Source: Gemmatimonadota bacterium (lineage in GTDB: Bacteria > Gemmatimonadota > Gemmatimonadetes > Gemmatimonadales > Gemmatimonadaceae). From it: a DNA stretch of 64,000 nt. The position numbers and the translations under genes were made by a program. Below the pieces are notes generated by a model. That model was not told the origin of the DNA, did not search any database, and worked only from the letters and a program-made list of their open reading frames with translations. The stretch is from assembly GCA_021413975.1 (NCBI GenBank), contig JAIOPJ010000054.1, forward strand, positions 124,001 through 188,000. Reading direction: 5' to 3'. This document shows, in pieces, positions 10,029 through 19,179 of the stretch. The first letter of the stretch is position 1, and each line of letters opens with the position of its first letter.

Positions 10029-10646
10029 ATGCCCGCTGAATGGGACGACCGCTGGACTCGCTCCGCCCGGGCGCTCGGCATCGACACCGACGTACCCGAG
10101 CGCGACGCGGTCCTCGCACGGTATGCGGAGCCGCACCGCCGGTATCACACGCTGCGGCACCTCGACGAGTGCTTCGTGCGCCTCGAACCGGTGCGCGCGC
10201 ATGCCGAGCGCGTGGGCGAGCTCGAGATGGCGCTCTGGTACCACGATGCGGTCTGCGATCCGCTCGCCAACGACAACGAGGCGCGCAGTGCCGACCTCGC
10301 GGTCCGGGCCATGCGACGCGCCGGACTCGGGGGAGCGGCGTGCGACCGGGTGCGCGCCCTGATCATGGCCACTCGGCACGATGCGCTCCCCGCACCGGGC
10401 GATGCGGCGCTGCTCGTGGACGTGGACCTCGGGATCCTCGCGGCGGAGCCGGCGCGATTCGACGAGTACGAGGAGGAGATCCGCGCCGAGTACGCCTGGG
10501 TGCCGGGGCCGCTCTTCCGGCGCAAGCGGCGCGAGGTGCTCCGCGGGTTCGTCGCGCGCGAGCGGATCTATGTGAGCGGGGTGTTCGATGATGATGAGCG
10601 TCGGGCGCGGGAGAATCTGGGGCGGTCGATCGCGCGGCTCGGGTGA
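10029..10646 (+). CDS. Predicted HD-superfamily metal-dependent phosphohydrolase
   Basis: YHTLRHLDECF, LEMALWYHDAVCDP, LIMATRHDALP motifs; 205 aa. Confidence 0.82.
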   Translation: MPAEWDDRWTRSARALGIDTDVPERDAVLARYAEPHRRYHTLRHLDECFVRLEPVRAHAERVGELEMALWYHDAVCDPLANDNEARSADLAVRAMRRAGLGGAACDRVRALIMATRHDALPAPGDAALLVDVDLGILAAEPARFDEYEEEIRAEYAWVPGPLFRRKRREVLRGFVARERIYVSGVFDDDERRARENLGRSIARLG

Positions 10647-10723
10647 ACGGCGGTCAAGGGCAGTCGGGTGAAACCATCCCCGACCCCTGCCCCGTACACG
10701 GAGTCACCCCAAGCCCCGACTCC

Positions 10724-13150
10724 ATGACCGCCTCGATCCGCGACCTCCAGCTCGGCTTCCGCACCCTGCGCAAGAGCCCCGGCCTCACGCTCGTCGCCAC
10801 GATCGCCCTCACCTGCGGCATCGGTCTCACCACGATGATGTTCAGCATCATCTACGGCGCGCTCATCAAGGGTCTCCCGTTCGAGGAGGGCGACCGCATC
10901 GTCGCCGTGGGCCGGGCCAACCCCGAGCGCGACATCGAGCGCGGCAACATCCCGGTGCAGGACTACGCCGACATCGCCGCGCAGCAGAAGAGCTTCTCGC
11001 AGTTCGGCGCCTGGACCTCGGGCACCATGAACGTGAGCGGCACCGAGCGCGCCGAGCGGTTCTCGGGGTCGTGGGTCACGCACGATCTCTTCGCCATGGC
11101 CGGGGTTCGTCCGCTGCATGGCCGCGCATTCCTCCCCGGCGAGGACACGCCCACCGGGGCCCGCGTCACCGTGCTGGGCTACGACATGTGGCAGACCCGC
11201 TTCGGCGGCGCCACGAGCGTGCTCGGCACCACGATCCGCGTGAACGGCGTGCCGTACGAAGTCGTCGGCATCATGCCCGACGGCTTCGCCTGGCCCAACA
11301 ACGATCAGCTCTGGCTCCCGATGCAGACCGATCCGCTCGTCGGCGTGCGCGGGGAGGGGCTCTTCCTGAATGTGGCGGGCAAGCTCGCCGTCGGGGTGAC
11401 GGCCGAGCAGTCGGCCGCCGAGCTCACGACGATCATGCAGCGGCTCGGCGAGACCTACCCCGAGACGAACAAAGGCTTCGCCGCACTCGTGACCGATTTC
11501 GTCGAATACTTCATCGGACCAGAGCCGAGGCAGTTGCTCTTCACGATGCTCGGAGCGGTCTTCTTCGTCCTGCTGATCGCCTGTTCCAACGTGGCGAACC
11601 TGCTGCTCGACCGCGCCGCCCATCGCTCCAAGGAGGTCGGCGTGCGCTCGGCGCTGGGCGCGTCGCGCAGCGCGATCGTGCGGATCTTCCTCTCCGAGGC
11701 GCTCATCCTCGCCGCACTCGGGACCGTCTTCGGCGTGGCGCTCGCGAAGGTGGGGATCGACGCCTTCGGCCGTGCGATCGCCGACTCGCAGCCACCCTTC
11801 TTCATCACCTTCGGGCTCTTCCCGCCGGTGCTCCTCTTCGCGATCGGCATCGCGGTCGTCGCGACGCTCTTCTCGGGGCTCATTCCCGCCTTCCAGGCGT
11901 CGCGCCCCGACATCGCCGAGGTGCTCAAGGACGAATCGCGCGGCGCGTCGAGCCTCAAGATCGGCCGGATCAGCCGGGCGCTCATCGTGTTCGAGATCGC
12001 CCTCTCGTGCGGCCTGCTCGTCGCGGCGGGTCTCATGATCAAGAGCGTCTCCAAGACGCGCAACATGGACACCGGCTACGAGATGGCCAGTGTCTTCACC
12101 ACGCGCGTCGGCTTTCCCTCGGCGTACACCGACACCGTGGCGCAGCGCCTCTTCTTCGAGCAGCTCGGGGAGCGGGTCGCCGCCCTGCCGGGCGTGCAGG
12201 CGGCGACGATCGCGTCCGGACTCCCCGGCGCGCAACAGGGCCTGAACGGCGACCGCTTCTCGCTCGAGGCGGCGACCTACGCCACCGATCAGGAACGCCC
12301 GCGCACGCGATGGATCTCCGTGACGCCCGGGTTCTTCAGCACGCTGGAGATCCCGCTGCGGAAGGGCCGCCTGTTCGAGTCGAGCGATCGCCTGGGCGCG
12401 TTGCCCGTCGCGGTCGTCACCGAGCGTTTCGTCGAACAGCACCTCGGCGGCGGCGACGCACTCGGCAGGAGATTCCGGTTGGGTGGCGCCGAGAGCAAGG
12501 AACCGTGGATCACGATCGTGGGCGTGGTGCCGAACGTCTTCGGCGGGGACCCGCAGGAACCGTTCCCCGCGGTGGTCTTCCGGCCGTTCGAGCAGGCGCA
12601 TGCCAGCTTCGCCTACATCGCGGCCCGCACCGCGGGTGGCGCATCGCCGATGGTGCTCGCCGATCCGGTGCGCGGCGTGGTGGCCTCGCTCAACGCCGAC
12701 ATCCCGACCTACTGGCCGATGACGCTCGACGCGGCGGTGGCCCAGCCGTTGTGGTTCATCCGCGTGTTCGGGACGATGTTCATGATCTTCGGCTTCGTGG
12801 CGCTCTTCCTCGCGAGCATCGGGCTCTACGCGGTGATGTCGTTCTCGGTGAGCCGTCGCACGCGCGAGGTCGGCATCCGCATGGCGCTGGGGGCGACCGC
12901 GCGCGACGTGGTGCGCCTGCTGATGTCGCAGGGCTTCATCCAGATCGCGCTCGGCCTCGCGATCGGCCTCGTGCTCGCTGGGCTCATCGCGCGCGTGATG
13001 AGCGTGGTGCTGTTCGACGTGCAGCCGCTCGATCCGGCGGTCTTCGGTGGTGTGGCCCTGACGCTCGCGCTCACCGGGACGCTCGCGTGCCTGCTGCCGG
13101 CCCGCCGGGCGACCACGGTGGATCCGTCCGACGCGATGCGGAGCGAGTAG
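10724..13150 (+). CDS. ABC transporter permease, ADOP/MacB-FtsX type
   Basis: FRTLRKSPGLTLVATIALTCGIGLTTMMFS; FtsX blocks ACSNVANLLLDRAAHRSKEVGVRSALGASR and SRRTREVGIRMALGATARDVVRLL. Confidence 0.9.
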   Translation: MTASIRDLQLGFRTLRKSPGLTLVATIALTCGIGLTTMMFSIIYGALIKGLPFEEGDRIVAVGRANPERDIERGNIPVQDYADIAAQQKSFSQFGAWTSGTMNVSGTERAERFSGSWVTHDLFAMAGVRPLHGRAFLPGEDTPTGARVTVLGYDMWQTRFGGATSVLGTTIRVNGVPYEVVGIMPDGFAWPNNDQLWLPMQTDPLVGVRGEGLFLNVAGKLAVGVTAEQSAAELTTIMQRLGETYPETNKGFAALVTDFVEYFIGPEPRQLLFTMLGAVFFVLLIACSNVANLLLDRAAHRSKEVGVRSALGASRSAIVRIFLSEALILAALGTVFGVALAKVGIDAFGRAIADSQPPFFITFGLFPPVLLFAIGIAVVATLFSGLIPAFQASRPDIAEVLKDESRGASSLKIGRISRALIVFEIALSCGLLVAAGLMIKSVSKTRNMDTGYEMASVFTTRVGFPSAYTDTVAQRLFFEQLGERVAALPGVQAATIASGLPGAQQGLNGDRFSLEAATYATDQERPRTRWISVTPGFFSTLEIPLRKGRLFESSDRLGALPVAVVTERFVEQHLGGGDALGRRFRLGGAESKEPWITIVGVVPNVFGGDPQEPFPAVVFRPFEQAHASFAYIAARTAGGASPMVLADPVRGVVASLNADIPTYWPMTLDAAVAQPLWFIRVFGTMFMIFGFVALFLASIGLYAVMSFSVSRRTREVGIRMALGATARDVVRLLMSQGFIQIALGLAIGLVLAGLIARVMSVVLFDVQPLDPAVFGGVALTLALTGTLACLLPARRATTVDPSDAMRSE

Positions 13151-13179
13151 CTTTGCGGGGCCACCAACCGAGGCCCCGC

Positions 13180-14256
13180 ATGCCAATCGATCGTCCGCGT
13201 CGCACTTCGCCGATGGCCATCTCGTTCGTGGTGATGGCCGTCGCCGCCTGCTCGATGAAGTCACCGGCGCCCGTGCCCGTCGCCGTGTCCCGCACCGCGC
13301 AGGTGAGCGGCACCACGGCGCTGCTCATCGCGGTGAGCGCGGTGAGCGACTCCGTCGCGTGGGCGAGCGGTGCGGGCGGCACCTGGATCCGTACGACGGA
13401 CGGCGGCGCCACGTGGGCCACCGGTCGCGTCCCCGGAGCCGACTCGCTCCAGTTCCGCGATGTGCATGCGCTCGACGCGCGCACGGCCTGGCTGCTCAGC
13501 ATCGGCAACGGCGCGGGCTCGCGCATCTACCGCACGACGGACGGCGGAGCCGTGTGGACGCGGCAGTTCACCAATCCCGATCCGAAGGGCTTCTACGATT
13601 GCATGAGCTTCTGGGACGCGCGGCGCGGCATCGTGATCGGCGACGCGATCGACGACGCGATGGCGGTGCTCCTCACGGCCGACGGCGGCGAGCACTGGAC
13701 GCGGGTGCCGACCGCATCGTTGCCTCGCGCGGGGGCGGGTGAGGGGAGCTTCGCCGCGAGCGGCACCTGCCTCGCCACCGGTCCGCAGGGCCGCGCGTGG
13801 ATCGTGATGAACACGCCCGCGCGTTCACGCCTGATCCGCACCGCCGACTACGGACGCACCTGGGCGGTGGAGACGCTGCTGATCACGACGCACGAGGGGA
13901 GTGGCGCGCAGTCGGTGATGTTCCGCGACGCGAAGCACGGTGTGGTGATCGGTGGCGGCTACGGCGTGAAGGCGGGGGACACGCTCGTCGCGATCACGGA
14001 CGACGGCGGCGAGACCTGGCGGCCTCGCAGCGCGCCCACGTTCAAGGTGGGCACGTGGGGCGGGAGCTTCGTGCCGGGCGCGCGCACGCCGACCGTGGTG
14101 GCGGTGGGGCCGAACGGGAGTGCGTGGAGCGCGGATCTGGGGGGCAGCTGGGTGCCGATCGACAGCGCGAACTACTGGGCGGTCGGTTTCTCGCCGGGGC
14201 GCACCGGCTGGGCGGTGGGCACGCAGGGCCGGGTGACGCGCCTCAGCGGTTGGTGA
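13180..14256 (+). CDS. Ycf48/BNR-repeat secreted protein (oxidoreductase-like)
   Basis: Repeated WIRTTDGGATW / IYRTTDGGAVW / LTADGGEHW / AITDDGGETW; signal peptide ending VVMAVAACS (lipobox-like). Confidence 0.82.
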   Translation: MPIDRPRRTSPMAISFVVMAVAACSMKSPAPVPVAVSRTAQVSGTTALLIAVSAVSDSVAWASGAGGTWIRTTDGGATWATGRVPGADSLQFRDVHALDARTAWLLSIGNGAGSRIYRTTDGGAVWTRQFTNPDPKGFYDCMSFWDARRGIVIGDAIDDAMAVLLTADGGEHWTRVPTASLPRAGAGEGSFAASGTCLATGPQGRAWIVMNTPARSRLIRTADYGRTWAVETLLITTHEGSGAQSVMFRDAKHGVVIGGGYGVKAGDTLVAITDDGGETWRPRSAPTFKVGTWGGSFVPGARTPTVVAVGPNGSAWSADLGGSWVPIDSANYWAVGFSPGRTGWAVGTQGRVTRLSGW

Positions 14257-14288
14257 GGCCGGTCAGCTCCCGGTGACGCGCCTCAGCG
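14232..14288. repeat. 17-bp direct repeat GGTGACGCGCCTCAGCG (14232-14248 and 14272-14288)
   Basis: Two identical copies 40 bp apart, spanning the 3' ends of two convergent genes. Confidence 0.85.
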
Positions 14289-14636
14289 CGCGGTCACCTT
14301 CGCGCGCGCCGTGGTGAGATCGGCCTCGAGCCGCCCGCACATGATCTCGCAGAGGGCCAAGACATCGTCGTCGGCCAGGGCATAGTGGACGAAGAGTCCC
14401 TTGCGCGTGCGCGAGAGGAAGCCCGCCGTGTGCAGCTGCTGCAGATGCTTGGAGAGATTGCCCTGCCCGAGCCCGGTCTGCTTGACCAGTTCGGTCACCG
14501 TGAGCGGTCCGTGCTCTAGGGCGTGCAGGATCGAGAGGCGTGCGGGCTCGGAGAGGGCGCGGAACCTGCCGGCGACCATCGCGAGCAACTCGGGCGTCGC
14601 GGCCCGGCGCGGCTGGATCTTGGTCTTCAGGGCCAT
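14283..14636 (-). CDS. ArsR/SmtB-family winged-helix transcriptional regulator
   Basis: FRALSEPARLSILHALEHGPLTVTELVKQTGLGQGNLSKHLQQLHTAGFLSRTRKGLFVHYAL; Cys pair LCEIMC in last helix. Confidence 0.92.
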   Translation of the reverse strand: MALKTKIQPRRAATPELLAMVAGRFRALSEPARLSILHALEHGPLTVTELVKQTGLGQGNLSKHLQQLHTAGFLSRTRKGLFVHYALADDDVLALCEIMCGRLEADLTTARAKVTAR

Positions 14637-14715
14637 GGTGTGAAGTAACGTAGCAGGGTGGATCGGGGGCAGGGAGCGGGGTCCCCCGACAGGATGGCGA
14701 GGGAAGTCACCCTTG

Positions 14716-14762
14716 CGGGATGCAATAAATAGGGATATGCAGTATATAGCATATGCATCCCG
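14716..14762. promoter_or_regulatory. Nested dyad, candidate operator between arsR-type gene and divergent ORF
   Basis: Outer arms CGGGATGCA (14716-14724) / TGCATCCCG (14754-14762); inner ATATGC (14735-14740) N8 GCATAT (14749-14754); AT-rich island in a GC-rich genome. Confidence 0.65.
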
Positions 14763-15817
14763 TCCCGTCACGGCCCCCTCCGTCGGCCCTGCGCCGCCTG
14801 CTCCTCGCCACCGCCCTCGTGGCCGATGCCGGCACTTCGGTCGCGGCGCAGTCGCGGGCCGCCGCACCCGCACGATGGTCGATCGTGACCCCCGCGGGAG
14901 CACTCGCCTGGTTCGACCTCATGGCCGGCCTGCGGCTCCCCGGGGCGGGGGCGTTCCCCCTGGTCGACGTCCGTGACCGCGCGATCGCGCCGGCGGACCG
15001 GGAACTCGCGGACGCGCTCGCCCGCACGCGCGAGAGCGAGATCCTGCACTTCGTGCCACTCTACCATCCGTCCGCCGACCGCGCCGCGCTCGCCGCAGCG
15101 CTGCGAGGTGCGGCCGCCTCGCCACCGCTGGTGCCCACGCCACGCGCCGAGCTGCTCGTGGGGGCGCTCGCGCGGTCGCTGGCGGGTGAGCTGCGGAGCG
15201 CGCGCCTGCACGAACTCGCGGCGGCCCTCGAGCGACGACCGCCGGTCGTGCCGCCCGCACCGGCGCGCATCGCGCGCCTCCAGCGCGAGCTCGACTCGCT
15301 GTATCTGCCGGCTCTCGCTCCCTGGCTCGCGCTCGAGCGCCTCGACGGCGGCCGCCTGATCGTCGCGCCGGGCATCGGCACGGAGGGACGGATCTTCTCG
15401 GGGACGCAGGACCGGTCCGACAATCAGGTCGCGGTGGGCGACTTCGCCGCCGATGCGGACCCCACCGCACCACTGCTCGCGTTCGTGCGCGAGCTCTGCT
15501 TCCCTGCCGTGACCCGTGCCTCGCAGGGTGTCGCCGGCTTCGATGCCTCGAACGTCGACGGGGCGCGCCGCGCGAGCCTGGCCGCGGTGCGCTGCGGCGC
15601 GGCGCTGCTCGACGCGCGACTCCCCGCGCGTTCCGACGCCTATCGCGCCTTCTGGTCGAGGCGCGCCGCCTTGGCGTCGCCGTCGCCGTCGGCTCGCCCC
15701 GGCGAGCGGCGCGCCGCGAGCGCGCTCCGGGCGGACTTCGACCGCACCTTCCCCGCCGACGCGGACATCGCCGCCGCGCTGGATCGTGCGATCTCCCGCC
15801 TCAAGGAGGTCCGATGA
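14753..15817 (+). CDS. Hypothetical secreted protein (no recognised family)
   Basis: 354 aa with signal peptide (LLLATALVADAGTSVAAQ); coding composition; divergent from ArsR gene. Confidence 0.75.
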   Translation: MHPVPSRPPPSALRRLLLATALVADAGTSVAAQSRAAAPARWSIVTPAGALAWFDLMAGLRLPGAGAFPLVDVRDRAIAPADRELADALARTRESEILHFVPLYHPSADRAALAAALRGAAASPPLVPTPRAELLVGALARSLAGELRSARLHELAAALERRPPVVPPAPARIARLQRELDSLYLPALAPWLALERLDGGRLIVAPGIGTEGRIFSGTQDRSDNQVAVGDFAADADPTAPLLAFVRELCFPAVTRASQGVAGFDASNVDGARRASLAAVRCGAALLDARLPARSDAYRAFWSRRAALASPSPSARPGERRAASALRADFDRTFPADADIAAALDRAISRLKEVR

Positions 15818-15891
15818 GCAGTCGCGACCGCTTGTCCCGCTCCCGCTGTTCTCCCGTCGTGCCAACTCCCTCATGTCGGAGGCGCGTTCCC

Positions 15892-17214
15892 ATGCGCAGA
15901 TACTGGTCCAAGGCCCTCGTGGCCATCGCCGTCCTCGTCGCGCCGCACGTCGCCCGCGCGACCGATGGACATCTCCTGCACGGTGTCGGCGCGGTGAACT
16001 CCGCCGTCGGCGGCATCGGCATCGCCACCAACGCGAGTCTCCTCGGCGCCTTCTACCACAATCCGGCGGGCCTCGCCGCGTTCGACGGCACGAATCTCGA
16101 GATGGGATTCGAACTCCTGAAGCCCGATCGCACCGTGAGCTCGACCTACGGTCCCATGTCGGGTTCCACCACGAGCGACGCCGACTGGTCGCCCATCCCG
16201 GCGTTCGGCTTCAGCACGAAGCTCGCGAACGGCTTGGTGATCGGACTCTCGGGACTCGGCATCGGCGGCTTCGGCGTGAACTACGCGGCCGATCCGACCA
16301 ACCCCATCCTCATGCCGGCACCGAACGGTTTCGGCCAGGTCTACTCGAACTTCCAGCTGATGAAGATCTCGCCGGCGCTCGCCTGGAACGCGACCGACAA
16401 GTTGCGGATCGGACTCGCGGCGAACATCGACTGGGAGGCCTTGGCGGTGACGCCGATGCCGATCGCGGCACCCGACTACGATCCCGGCCCGGACCTCACG
16501 CCCGGGACGCTCGACGACCGCTCGTTCTATCCGTCCGCCGCCGCGGCCGACGCGGTCTTCGGCTTCGGCTTCCAGGCCGGCCTGCAGTACGCGCTCACGC
16601 CCAGGATGACGCTCGGCCTCGCGTACAGCTCGCCGCAGATGTTCAGCGACTTCCAGTTCCAGATGACGCATGCGAACCCCAACCTCCCGAACTTCGGGAC
16701 GGCGCGCACCGTCACCTTCCGCATGGATGTGCCGGCGATCTACGGCGCGGGGCTCGCCTGGTCGCCGAGCGATCGCCTCGCGCTCGGTCTCGACGCGAAG
16801 TACGTCACCTACTCGAGCACCAAGGGCTTCGAGGCCAAGGGGTACAATCCCGACGGCTCGGTGAAGGGCTTCGGGTGGGAGGATATCGCGGTGGTCGCGG
16901 TCGGCATGCAATTCAAGCCGAGTGACCGGTTCACCATCCGCGGGGGCTACAACTACTCGCAGAACCCCATCCCCGACGAACAGTCGATGTTCAACATCCC
17001 GGCCCCCGCCGTGGTGCAGCATCACGTGACCGGCGGCATCGGGTTCGCGATCAACTCCAGCGTCGACTTCAACCTGAGCGCCTACAAGGCGCTCGAGAAC
17101 TCGATCACCGGTGCGATGTACCGTCCGGCCGCCGTCCCGGGCACGTCGGTGAAGAGCGCGATGTCGGAGACGTCGATGCTCATGGGCTTCACGATCCATC
17201 CGGCGAAGGACTGA
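15892..17214 (+). CDS. OmpP1/FadL/TodX-family outer-membrane transporter
   Basis: ATDGHLLHGVGAVNSAVGGIGIATNASLLGAFYHNPAGLAAFDGTNLEMGFEL; ATG at 15892 precedes a signal peptide. Confidence 0.9.
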   Translation: MRRYWSKALVAIAVLVAPHVARATDGHLLHGVGAVNSAVGGIGIATNASLLGAFYHNPAGLAAFDGTNLEMGFELLKPDRTVSSTYGPMSGSTTSDADWSPIPAFGFSTKLANGLVIGLSGLGIGGFGVNYAADPTNPILMPAPNGFGQVYSNFQLMKISPALAWNATDKLRIGLAANIDWEALAVTPMPIAAPDYDPGPDLTPGTLDDRSFYPSAAAADAVFGFGFQAGLQYALTPRMTLGLAYSSPQMFSDFQFQMTHANPNLPNFGTARTVTFRMDVPAIYGAGLAWSPSDRLALGLDAKYVTYSSTKGFEAKGYNPDGSVKGFGWEDIAVVAVGMQFKPSDRFTIRGGYNYSQNPIPDEQSMFNIPAPAVVQHHVTGGIGFAINSSVDFNLSAYKALENSITGAMYRPAAVPGTSVKSAMSETSMLMGFTIHPAKD

Positions 17215-17253
17215 CGCCGGGAGCTGCGGGCCCCGGTAAGGCCCGTGAGGGGA

Positions 17254-17297
17254 AGGACGAAGCCCCCGGCGGAGTGATCCGCCGGGGGCTTCGTCCT
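17254..17297. terminator. Bidirectional intrinsic-type terminator hairpin
   Basis: Perfect 19-bp stem AGGACGAAGCCCCCGGCGG / CCGCCGGGGGCTTCGTCCT with 6-nt loop AGTGAT between convergent genes. Confidence 0.85.
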
Positions 17298-17326
17298 GCT
17301 GCTGCCGCGGGGTGGGGGAGCCGCGG

Positions 17327-17866
17327 TCAGCCCTTCTTGAACTCGGTCGGGAGGAACCTGACCACCGCGATGAAGATCTCGCCGACCACGAGCGCCACGA
17401 GGATCGACGGCAGGTGCAACACCTCGGGGAGCGTGATCTTGCCGAAGTTCGCGATCTTGATGATCGGCTCGACGAGCGTCGTGTAGGTGAGCGTGAACGC
17501 GAGGGCGCCGACCACGCCGCCGAGGATCGCGACGATCGCGTCCTTGCGCCCCTCGCCGATGCCCACGACGCAGGTGCCGGGGCAGTAGCCGCCGACGCCG
17601 AAGCCGACGCCGAAGACCAGGCCGCCGAGCAGGACGCCGACCACGTAGGTGGGCTTCACGTCGAAGTGGAGGAGCTGCGGGATCACCAGCGACAGCGAGT
17701 AGACGACGATCATGCCGACGGCAATGGTGAGCGCCATGAACTTGATCACCGAGATGTTCTCGAGGCGCAGGTTCCGGGCGATCATCGCCGGGCTCGAGGC
17801 GCGGACGCGCTGGATGAAGAAGCCCATCGCGACGCCGATCAGGATGGACAGGAAGGGGATGAGCAT
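17327..17866 (-). CDS. YeeE/YedE (DUF395) half-transporter, second half
   Basis: GLVFGVGFGVGGYCPGTCVVGIGEGRKDA; membrane protein, 179 aa. Confidence 0.87.
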   Translation of the reverse strand: MLIPFLSILIGVAMGFFIQRVRASSPAMIARNLRLENISVIKFMALTIAVGMIVVYSLSLVIPQLLHFDVKPTYVVGVLLGGLVFGVGFGVGGYCPGTCVVGIGEGRKDAIVAILGGVVGALAFTLTYTTLVEPIIKIANFGKITLPEVLHLPSILVALVVGEIFIAVVRFLPTEFKKG

Positions 17867-17868
17867 GG

Positions 17869-18441
17869 TCAGACCCCCGCCGCGCGGCGGTTGCTCAGCA
17901 TCTTGGCGGACAGGATGCCCGTCGTGAAGACGCCGAGACCGAAGATGAACCCGCTCACCGAGAGCTGGGTGATGCCGGAGATGATGTGGCCGCTGGTGCA
18001 GCCGCCGGCGATGCGCGCCCCGACGATGATCAGGAAGCCGCCGATGAAGGCGTCGCGGTAGCGCTTGCCGGTGGTCGTCTCCCCGGGGTGGATCATCTCG
18101 CACTTGGGGGCCTTCTCGCGATTGACCTTGGCGCCGAGGAAGCCGCCGATGAGGAGGCCGAGCACGATGAAGGTCTCGGGCTTGAGGAGCGACCCCATCT
18201 TCTTCAGGTACGGATTCGACTCGGCATACGCCGGATCGACGAACTGCATGATCGCGCCGATGAAGCGCGGATAGGTGCCCGAGACGCCGATCGGTCCCCA
18301 GACGAGGATCGAGACGGCGCCGAGGAGTCCGAAGAGGATCCCGTAGAAGACCCACGGGGTCTTCTCGCTCGGCGACTCGGCGGCGGCGAATGCGGTCGCC
18401 TTGGGCGGCGCGGCGGGTGGAGCGGTGGCGGCGAATGTCAT
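17869..18441 (-). CDS. YeeE/YedE (DUF395) half-transporter, first half
   Basis: GGFLIIVGARIAGGCTSGHIISGITQLSVSGFIFGLGVFTTG. Confidence 0.87.
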   Translation of the reverse strand: MTFAATAPPAAPPKATAFAAAESPSEKTPWVFYGILFGLLGAVSILVWGPIGVSGTYPRFIGAIMQFVDPAYAESNPYLKKMGSLLKPETFIVLGLLIGGFLGAKVNREKAPKCEMIHPGETTTGKRYRDAFIGGFLIIVGARIAGGCTSGHIISGITQLSVSGFIFGLGVFTTGILSAKMLSNRRAAGV

Positions 18442-18463
18442 GGGTTCTCCTGCGTTGGGGGAC

Positions 18464-19177
18464 TTACTTCGGCGCGTTCGGCCGGCGGTCATCCGGCACG
18501 AAGCGGTCGGCATACGGCATCTTCACGGCGCGCAGTGCGGCCGCATCGAGCGTCGCGTCCTTCGCGATCACGTCGTCCTTCGCGAGCAGGTACGCGGTGA
18601 GGGCGTAGACCTGGTCGTCGGTGAGTGAACCGGGCGCGACGTGCGGCATGGCGCGCCGGATGTAGTCGAAGAGCGTGGTGGCGTGCGACCAGTAGTTGCC
18701 GATCGTATGCGGCAGCTTGGGATCGCTCGCGAACTTGAAGCCCTCGGCGGCGGGGTCGCGGCCGCTCAGGCGCGGGAAGGCGGGGGCCATCCCCTCGCCG
18801 TTCACGCCGTGGCACATGGCGCACTGAGCCTTGTAGAGCGCGCCGCCCTCGGCGACGGAGCCCGTGCCCGCCGGGAGCTCCGCGCCGTCCGGTCCGATGT
18901 CGCGGTCCATCTTCGTGATCGCGGCGGCGGTCGCACGGATGCCGATCCCGTAGTGCCTCCCGGCACCGGGACCGCCGGGGACCGCGCCACCGTCGTAGTC
19001 GGCGAAGCGCACGGGAGTCGCGCCGGTCGCCGCGCCCGACGCGGCACCTGCGGTCGCGGCGCGCTCACCACCTGTCCCGCTCGCACCGGCCGTCGCGCCG
19101 CCATCGCAACCGGCGGCCGCGAGGCTCCCGCCGAGCATCGCGCCCAGGAGCACGCGTCGCACTCGAGTCATGCGCAT
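18464..19177 (-). CDS. soxD: SoxD-like c-type cytochrome (lipoprotein signal)
   Basis: One haem motif CAMCHG; C-terminal VKMPYADRFVPDDRRPNAPK typical of SoxD; lipobox-like LAAAGC; immediately follows soxC. Confidence 0.82.
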   Translation of the reverse strand: MRMTRVRRVLLGAMLGGSLAAAGCDGGATAGASGTGGERAATAGAASGAATGATPVRFADYDGGAVPGGPGAGRHYGIGIRATAAAITKMDRDIGPDGAELPAGTGSVAEGGALYKAQCAMCHGVNGEGMAPAFPRLSGRDPAAEGFKFASDPKLPHTIGNYWSHATTLFDYIRRAMPHVAPGSLTDDQVYALTAYLLAKDDVIAKDATLDAAALRAVKMPYADRFVPDDRRPNAPK

Positions 19178-19179
19178 GC

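Noticed and set aside
7650-10379. 909-aa minus-strand ORF antisense to DUF5916
   Set aside because: Shadow ORF of a GC-rich gene; no domains.
10724-13150. MacB-type permease as a complete efflux system
   Set aside because: No ATPase or membrane-fusion partner adjacent; ADOP-type permeases commonly occur alone.
10568-13264. 898-aa minus-strand ORF antisense to ABC permease
   Set aside because: Composition (RHAHDRD, ERHREE repeats) is typical of complementary-strand frames; the plus strand has clear FtsX motifs.
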